In this document: positions 57,914 to 64,000 of the stretch, one piece after another
Layout: each line of letters starts with the position of its first letter
How positions within the stretch are numbered: position 1 is the first letter of the stretch
Assembly (NCBI GenBank): GCA_034520745.1
Contig: JAXHNF010000012.1
Span: 62,001 to 126,000 of the forward strand
Reading direction: 5' to 3'
Source: Alkalibacterium sp034520745
GTDB lineage: Bacteria > Bacillota > Bacilli > Lactobacillales > Carnobacteriaceae_A
Length of the DNA: 64,000 nt
The notes under the pieces: generated by a model
Database searches by the model: none
The model's input: the letters and a program-made list of their open reading frames with translations, nothing else
What the model was told of the DNA's origin: nothing
Position numbers and translations under genes: made by a program

Positions 57914-57942
57914 AAAAAAAGGAGCACAGGGCTCCTTTTTAC
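57914..57942 (-). terminator. Rho-independent terminator
   Basis: AAAAAGGAGC/GCTCCTTTTT between the ABC exporter promoter side and murJ. Confidence 0.85.
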
Positions 57943-58038
57943 CTATCCTCTATTCTACTGTTTTAATGTTTCAGGTGCAATCGTTTAGATTAAAGATTCA
58001 CGAAACGTTCTAGAATTGTCATCGAATTTATTACACTG

Positions 58039-59799
58039 TCACTCTTCTGACAACTGCTGCTTCGCAAACAGCTGATACAGCGGATGTGTGTCGATCAGTT
58101 CCTGATGGCTGCCTATCCCAGTCAGCTGGCCGTTTTCTATGAAGACGATCTTGTCCGCATCCAGGATCGTGCTCAAGCGGTGAGCGATCACGAAGGTCGT
58201 GCGCCCTTCCATGAGTTTGTTCAGCGCCTGTGAGACGATGCGCTCCGACTGACTGTCCAGACTCGCAGTGGCCTCGTCCATCATCAGGATCTTCGGATCA
58301 CGCAGGAAAGCCCGGGCAATATTGATGCGCTGACGCTGGCCGCCGGAAAGCTTCATCCCGCGTTCCCCGATCTCTTCTTCCAGCTTATTGGGAAACTGGT
58401 CGATAAATTCTCTGGCATACGCCATCTCCAGCACCTCCCACAACCGGTCTTCGGTCAGTTTTTCCGGGTTGGGCAGGCCGTAGCAGAGGTTTTCTCTGAT
58501 GGTTCCGGACATCATCGCATTCTCCTGGGAAACATAGCCGATCTGACTGCGCCAGGACCGCAGGCTCAGCTCTTCGATCGGCGTCTCACCCACGCGGATC
58601 TCTCCGCTGTCCGGCGTGTAAAAACGTTCCAGCAGGGAAAACAGTGTCGACTTGCCCCCGCCACTGGGGCCGGCAAAGGCGATCTTTTCACCCGGCTGTG
58701 TCTTGAAGGAAACCTCACGGATGACTTCCTTTTCCGGCTCGTATGAAAAACTTACCCGGTCAAACGTGATCGGCAGGTCATCGACGTCCATCTCTTGCCC
58801 CTGCCGATTCTCTTCTTCCTTTTCATCCAGAATCTGTGCGATACGTTCGGTGGCACCGGCCGCTTTCTGGATCTGCATGAAGAAATTCATGAAGGTCGTG
58901 ATCGGGAAAATGACCTGGAACAGATAAAGCAGGAAGGCCACCAGCTGTCCGGTCGTCATGTCGCCGCGGGCCACCCGTACCCCGCCGTAACCGATGACGA
59001 AAACCATCACGCCCATCATCAGCGTGTAGATCAGCGGCCCGATGATCGCGATGTACTTGCCTTCTTTTAGACCGATATGGTAGAGTTTTCGGATATCCTG
59101 TTCGCCTTTTTCCTTTTCAAACCGTTCAGCCGTCGAAGACTTCATCAAGCGGATCTCGGCAACGGTCTGCTGGACTTTCCCGGAAAAGGTCGCCGTCTCG
59201 TCCTGCATTTCGCGGGAAACTCGGGCAATACGCTTACCGAGGGGCCGTGTGAGTCCTAAAGCGAGCGGCACAGCCGTCAGCATCACGAGCGTCATCTGCC
59301 AGTCCATGACGATCAGGATGAAAAAGATCCCGGTCAGTGTCAGGATACCGTTGATGAACTGGGGAAAGAAAGATGAAATCAGGTTCTGGACAATGGAGGT
59401 GTCATTGGTCAAACGGCTGACGATCTCGCCCGAGGCGTACCGGTCGAAAAAGGTTACCGGAAGCCTGATGATTTTGTTCCATAAGAACTCTCTCAAGCCC
59501 GCGACCACATGCTGGCCGATTTTATGTAAGACATAGTTGGAAAAACCGCTGAACAGGACCTGCACGATAAAGATCCCGATGATCACCGCTATCATCCACG
59601 GCGTAAAAACATCGAATTCGATCCCATCAATGAACTGCTGCGTGGCCAGAGGGATCATGAGCTGGGTCAGCGTGGTCAGAACGCTCCCGGCCAGTCCGAT
59701 GGCGATCAGTCCTTTGGAAATGTTGGTCGACCAGAGCAGGCGAGTGAACCGCTTCAGATCCTGTTTTGTCGGTGTCTTGAGTTCATTTTTTCTATCCAT
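58039..59799 (-). CDS. ABC multidrug exporter, homodimeric type (LmrA/BmrA-like)
   Basis: 586 residues, intact. Six-helix domain with FFDRYASGEIVSRLTNDTS, then a fully canonical nucleotide-binding domain: Walker A GPSGGGKSTL, signature LSGGQRQRINIARAFL, Walker B ILMMDEATASLD and H loop IAHRLSTIL. With both half-site motifs intact in one chain, it should work as a homodimer. ATG after GAGGAGAACG. Substrate unknown; likely drugs or lipids. Confidence 0.94.
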   Translation of the reverse strand: MDRKNELKTPTKQDLKRFTRLLWSTNISKGLIAIGLAGSVLTTLTQLMIPLATQQFIDGIEFDVFTPWMIAVIIGIFIVQVLFSGFSNYVLHKIGQHVVAGLREFLWNKIIRLPVTFFDRYASGEIVSRLTNDTSIVQNLISSFFPQFINGILTLTGIFFILIVMDWQMTLVMLTAVPLALGLTRPLGKRIARVSREMQDETATFSGKVQQTVAEIRLMKSSTAERFEKEKGEQDIRKLYHIGLKEGKYIAIIGPLIYTLMMGVMVFVIGYGGVRVARGDMTTGQLVAFLLYLFQVIFPITTFMNFFMQIQKAAGATERIAQILDEKEEENRQGQEMDVDDLPITFDRVSFSYEPEKEVIREVSFKTQPGEKIAFAGPSGGGKSTLFSLLERFYTPDSGEIRVGETPIEELSLRSWRSQIGYVSQENAMMSGTIRENLCYGLPNPEKLTEDRLWEVLEMAYAREFIDQFPNKLEEEIGERGMKLSGGQRQRINIARAFLRDPKILMMDEATASLDSQSERIVSQALNKLMEGRTTFVIAHRLSTILDADKIVFIENGQLTGIGSHQELIDTHPLYQLFAKQQLSEE

Positions 59800-59885
59800 A
59801 ACGTTCTCCTCGATTCATACGTCGTTAAACTAGTTAACCTTATATTCTATTTTAACGTATCCCTTTCGAAGGAAGCCATAAAAAC

Positions 59886-59918
59886 AGAAAAAGGAATCAG
59901 CGGCCGCTGATTCCTCCA
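59886..59918 (-). terminator. hairpin after leuS
   Basis: Perfect palindrome AGGAATCAGC/GCTGATTCCT around GGCC, with an A run before it (T run on the minus strand). Confidence 0.8.
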
Positions 59919-59941
59919 TCTTCTTATTAAACTGAATTCTT

Positions 59942-62361
59942 TTAATTTGCGACGATATTGACCAGTTTGCCCGGCACGACGATCACTTTACGGACGGTTT
60001 TGCCTTCCAGGAGTTCCTGGATCCGCTCGTCTGCCATTGCCATGGCTTCCAGGTCTTCTTTGGAAATGGCGCTGGGCACCTGGTTTTTGGAACGGACTTT
60101 TCCGTTGATCTGGAAGACCACTGTCACTTCGTCTTTGACCAGTTTCGCTTCGTCAAACGTCGGCCAGGGTTCATAAGCCAGGCTTTCCTCAGACTGTGTG
60201 ACTTTCGCCCACAGTTCTTCGCCCAAGTGAGGCGCGACTGGAGCAAGCAGCTGAATGAATCCTTTGACATAGTCAAGCGGCAGGCCTTCTGCTTTGTAAG
60301 CGGCATTCGTGAAGACCATGAGCTGGGAAATGGCCGTGTTGAACTGGAGCTCTTCATAGTCTTCCGTTACTTTCTTCACCGTCTGATGGTACACGACTTC
60401 AAGCGACTTATCGTTGAAAGTTGTGATGCGGTCTCTCAGCTTGCCGTCTTCATCCATGAACAGGCGCCAGACGCGGTCAAGGAATTTGCGTGCACCTTCA
60501 AGGCCGTCTTCACTCCAGGCGATCGCGGCATCCAGAGGACCCATGAACATTTCATACAGTCTCAGCGTATCCGCACCGTAAGCATCAACAACATCGTCCG
60601 GATTGACGACATTGCCTTTGGATTTGGACATCTTCTCGTTGTTTTCGCCCAGGATCATGCCCTGGTTGAAGAGTTTCTGGAAAGGTTCCTTGGTTGGGAC
60701 CAGATCCAGATCGTACAGGAACTTGTGCCAGAAGCGCGCGTAAAGCAGGTGCAGCACGGCATGTTCAGCCCCGCCGATGTACAAGTCGACCGGCAGCCAT
60801 TTCTTCAGTTTCTCAGGGTCTGCCAGCATGTCTTTATTATGCGGGTCGATGAAGCGCAGGAAGTACCATGAGCTTCCGGCCCACTGCGGCATCGTGTTGG
60901 TGTCACGTTTGCCTTTCATGCCTGTCTCTTCATCCACGACGTTGACCCAGTCAGTGATGTTGGCCAGCGGTGATTCGCCTGTTCCGGACGGTTTGATTTC
61001 CGTTGTTTTAGGCAAGACGACCGGCAAGTTCTTCTTCAGGGATCGTGGTGGTCGTGCCGTCTTCCCAGTGAATGACCGGGATCGGTTCGCCCCAGTAACG
61101 CTGGCGGGCAAAGAGCCAGTCTCTCAGACGATAGGTCGTTTTCTTTTCACCGATATTTTTTTCTTCAAGGTAGTCGATTATCTTGTCTATAGCTTCTTCA
61201 AGGCCGAGCCCGTTCAAAAAGTCCGAATTGATGTGCTTGCCGTCACCGACAAACGCTTCTTCTTCAACATTTCCACCTTCAAGAACCGCGCGGATCTCCA
61301 GGTCATACTTGCGGGCGAAGTCATAGTCGCGTTCGTCATGCGCCGGAACAGCCATGATCGCGCCTGTTCCATAAGAAGCCAGCACGTAATCGGCGATCCA
61401 GATCGGCATGTCTTCCCCGGTGACCGGATTCACGGCGTAAGCTCCCGTGAAGACGCCTGTCTTGTTTTTGTTCAGATCGGTCCGTTCCAGATCCGACTTC
61501 ATGTCTGCTTCCTTGCGGTAAGCGTCCACGGCCTCTTTCTGATCCGGGGAAGTGATCTTGTCGACCAGATCCGACTCGGGTGCCAGCACAGCGTACGTGG
61601 CTCCGAACAGGGTGTCCGGCCTTGTCGTAAAGACAGTGAAGGACTCCTCTGTCTCTTTGACGTCGAACGTGATCTCGGCGCCTTCTGACTTGCCGATCCA
61701 GTTGCGCTGCATGTCCTTGATGTGTTCCGGCCAGTCGACGTCTTCCAAGTCTTCCAGCAGACGGTCGGCATAGGCGGTGATTTTTAGCATCCACTGTTTC
61801 ATCGGCTTGCGGTAAACGGGATGTCCGCCGCGCTCTGATTTGCCGTCGATGACTTCTTCGTTCGCCAGAACGGTTCCAAGAGCCGGGCACCAGTTGACCG
61901 GCACTTCAGCCTGATAAGCCAGACCATTTTCCATCAGCTTAATGAAGATCCACTGCGTCCATTTATAATACTCGGGATCAGTGGTGTTGATTTCTCTTTC
62001 CCAGTCGTAACTGAAGCCGAGTGAGTTGATCTGACGCTTGAAAGTCTGGATATTCTTTTCGGTAAATTCGGCCGGGTCGTTCCCTGTGTCCAGAGCGTAC
62101 TGTTCTGCCGGCAGTCCAAAGGCGTCCCAGCCCATCGGATGCAGGACGTTATACCCCTGCGAGCGTTTGACGCGTGAAATGATATCCGTTGCGGTGTAGC
62201 CTTCCGGAGTGCCCGACGTGCAGGCCCTGACCCGACGGATACGGGAACATGTCCAGGGCATAAAAGTAATCCTTGTCGTCGTCTTCCGTTGCTTTGAATG
62301 TTTTGTTCGCCTGCCAGAAATCCTGCCATTTCTTTTCGATGTCATGATGATCAAAAGTCAT
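59942..62361 (-). CDS. leuS: leucyl-tRNA synthetase, two frameshifts
   Basis: Class I synthetase, about 806 residues. The start MTFDHHDIEKKWQDFWQANK at 62361 is typical. The HIGH motif reads HVGH, after FPYPSGQGL. Editing domain: FTTRPDTLFGATYAVLAPES and AVPAHDERDYDFA. KMSKS is present in ENNEKMSKSKGNVVNPDDVV. The frame changes near 62210 and near 61020 although the gene must be functional, a strong sign of sequence error. Controlled by a leucine T-box. Confidence 0.97.
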
Positions 62362-62439
62362 GTGTTTCTCTCCTTTTTTGTCTGGTTCGTCTGGTGATGC
62401 GTTCTGACCGGTCAGTTCCTGTTCACTGTAAAACTGACC

Positions 62440-62698
62440 AATAAAAAAAGCCTACAGCCAGCATCATTCTGCTGTCCATAGGGCGTTAGTCGCGGTACCA
62501 CCTATATTCGCCGCCCGTTACTTAAAGAATACCGGGCAACCTCTTTCCTTAACGCGGAAATACGTCTTCAGGTCTGTTTCTTCCTGAAGCGGCATGATCT
62601 GCAGGCGAGTTCAGCTGTCGTCCTGTGTATTTTCACCACCCATACACTCTCTAAATCGGACCGAGTCGCTTACTGCTCCTACAATGCTTTTAAATCTT
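62440..62698 (-). promoter_or_regulatory. T-box leader of leuS (specifier CTC, Leu)
   Basis: Minus strand: stem I with AGAGAGTGTATGGGTGGTGA, specifier loop GAACTCGCC with codon CTC at 62607-62609, then the T-box TAGGTGGTACCGCG (62491-62504). The terminator GGACAGCAG/CTGGCTGT with AGGC and seven T ends at about 62442. Uncharged tRNA-Leu should allow read-through. Confidence 0.96.
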
Positions 62699-62704
62699 GA
62701 CCTA

Positions 62705-62733
62705 ATCATACCAAAGCTTGAAGCCGTCCGCAA
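62705..62733 (-). promoter_or_regulatory. promoter of the leuS T-box transcript
   Basis: TTGCGG, 17-bp spacer, TATGAT on the minus strand. Confidence 0.6.
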
Positions 62734-62759
62734 CCGTTTTTTCACTGTCACATCACTCT

Positions 62760-63265
62760 TATACGCAGAAGGCGACGGTCGCTCTGATTTTGCTGACATA
62801 AGGTAAACTCACTGACTCGCTCTTATTGAGTTTACTCTATCCCCTCACTGTTCTATCAACTCGGCTGGCTGAACGGTGCCCGGTGTTGCTTATCGGTCAC
62901 CAGTAATGCAGACCGGACTGAAGCTGTTTGCGGCGAGTTACAACTAAGAGGAGCCTGTAGGCATAACTCCGTCAGTTTTGCTCGCCGGGTAAGCATTATA
63001 GACGGTCTATAGTGCAAACTCACAGCTTTTTTTGCCTGGGGTAACGACTTAAGCCCCCGTTTAATGCAGACTCAGTCTATACGATCCATCCAGTATGAAC
63101 TACATTTTTTAATTCCATCCGCTCGAAACGCTCAGCCAACGGAGTATTAACTACATACAGCTTTTATTGGTGATTTTTGTTTTCAACAGCTGGAAATACT
63201 TATTCCTTAAAGCTAATAGGGCTTTTTTCACATTTTAACTGACCCGCTGATACAACTGTCCAAAA
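62760..63265. other. gene-free gap with irregular inverted repeats
   Basis: Contains CGGCGAG (62932) with CTCGCCG (62978), ACGGTCTATAG and CAGTCTATACG (63002, 63072), and GGTCACC near 62896. It does not fit the 52-bp arrays. No gene seen. Confidence 0.4.
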
Positions 63266-63269
63266 CCCA

Positions 63270-63306
63270 TAAGAAAAACCAGCCGACATGGTGCACGGCT
63301 GGTTCC
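63270..63306 (-). terminator. Rho-independent terminator after the LysM gene
   Basis: AACCAGCCG/CGGCTGGTT with A and T tails, directly after the stop. Confidence 0.88.
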
Positions 63307-63307
63307 T

Positions 63308-64000
63308 TTAAATCATTATTATACTGATCAAGCGCTGATCGACAAAGATCAGATCGCTTTTCAGGCTGTTCAGTTCTTTAAGGCGTCTGACCGTCGTATC
63401 CTGCTCTCTCGCTATTTTATAGAGCGAATCACCGGGTCTGACGGTGTAAGCAACCGTACTTTTATTCTGAGTCGTCTGTTTTGTTTCCGTTTCACCCACA
63501 GTCAGTGTCTGGTTCACAAAGATAATGTCGCTCGTCAGTTTGTTCCAGTTTTTCAGCTGACTGACCGTGACGTTATAGTTTTTTGCGATGCGTGACAGAC
63601 TGTCGCCGGCTTTCACCTTATAGCTGTTAGTCTTTTCCGCCTTGGGTACAGAGACGGGGGTTTCGACGGGTTGCTCAGTATTTCCCGGTTTATTACTGAC
63701 CGCTGCCATAGCGACCGTCAGCTTTTGACCGACATAGATACGGTTCGCATCTTTGATGCCGTTCCACTCCTGAAGTTCAGCCAGGGTCACCTTTTGTGCG
63801 CGGGCGATCTGACTGAGCGAGTCACCCGGTTTGACCGTGACCGTTCGCGGCGTTGTTGGTTTTGTTTCCGGTTTGGTCTCCGGTTTTGGCTTCTCTGGTT
63901 TGACGGTCACCTGTTCAGGTTCTGATTTCGTTTCTCCGCTCTGATCCGCTTTTCTGACCGTCAGTTTCTGACCCACATAGATGGTGTCTCCAGTCAGCTT
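63308..64000 (-). CDS. LysM-repeat protein, C-terminal part (cut by window edge)
   Basis: Three complete LysM peptidoglycan-binding repeats and part of a fourth at the edge: VKPGDSLSQIARAQKVTLAE, VKAGDSLSRIAKNYNVTVSQ and VRPGDSLYKIAREQDTTVRR, each ending in a VxQxLTV strand. Linkers are rich in Lys, Pro, Thr and Glu. LysM tails of this kind usually end a secreted peptidoglycan hydrolase whose catalytic domain would lie beyond 64000; that is inference. The chain ends RLISIIMI. Confidence 0.9.
   Translation of the reverse strand, partial: KLTGDTIYVGQKLTVRKADQSGETKSEPEQVTVKPEKPKPETKPETKPTTPRTVTVKPGDSLSQIARAQKVTLAELQEWNGIKDANRIYVGQKLTVAMAAVSNKPGNTEQPVETPVSVPKAEKTNSYKVKAGDSLSRIAKNYNVTVSQLKNWNKLTSDIIFVNQTLTVGETETKQTTQNKSTVAYTVRPGDSLYKIAREQDTTVRRLKELNSLKSDLIFVDQRLISIIMI

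Overview
The window looks like a chromosome piece of a low-to-moderate G+C Gram-positive bacterium of the order Lactobacillales, probably Carnobacteriaceae or Aerococcaceae. Evidence is the methionine aminopeptidase type, PepS/PepV peptidases, a Leu T-box, a lysine riboswitch on a NhaC-type transporter, split glycine-cleavage P protein, heterodimeric multidrug ABC exporters, strong AGGAGG ribosome sites and Rho-independent terminators. Base composition is near 48% G+C by eye. Genus cannot be fixed from the sequence alone. No phage, IS element, integrase or CRISPR array is visible.

Layout. 1-11 kb: cinA, a small membrane protein, map, an anchored unknown protein, a diacylglycerol-kinase-family gene, a GH1 (phospho)beta-glucosidase, flavodoxin, a TetR regulator, aminopeptidase PepS, an ASCH protein, and an esterase-OsmC pair. 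11-25 kb: a GH3 hexosaminidase, FAD monooxygenase, tRNA-Arg(CCT), two integral membrane proteins, a BmrCD-like exporter with a leader-peptide/terminator attenuator, PTS IIA and IIB, an oxidoreductase and a phosphoesterase. 25-42 kb: a sodium symporter, a CmpX/MscS-like protein, ylxP-unknown-degV, two tandem ClC genes, a DUF368 flippase, class II photolyase, DUF305 and macro-domain genes, and a riboswitch-controlled lysine transporter. 42-54 kb: an SDR, the complete glycine cleavage operon gcvT-gcvH-gcvPA-gcvPB, a YqhD-like alcohol dehydrogenase, a GerMN lipoprotein, an acidic anchored protein and pepV. 54-64 kb: nnrD, rsuA, a MurJ-like flippase, an ABC exporter, leuS with T-box and the end of a LysM protein.

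Two features dominate everything else. First, long intergenic regions carry arrays of palindromic hairpin units. Four arrays share a period of 52-53 bp and a GTCGACC/GGTCGAC core, but each array has its own spacer sequence; other gaps hold unrelated hairpin clusters. This is the best candidate for something undescribed. Second, a large share of the genes, including essential ones (leuS, gcvT, gcvPA), is broken by single-base frame changes while their protein sequences stay well conserved. That pattern points to indel errors in the underlying sequence more than to gene decay, so gene spans below are given across the breaks.

A further item of note is a roughly 175-nt element present twice (29.4 and 48.1 kb). 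It lies in the same orientation upstream of two unrelated genes, and its long-range stem shows a compensatory A-U to C-G change.
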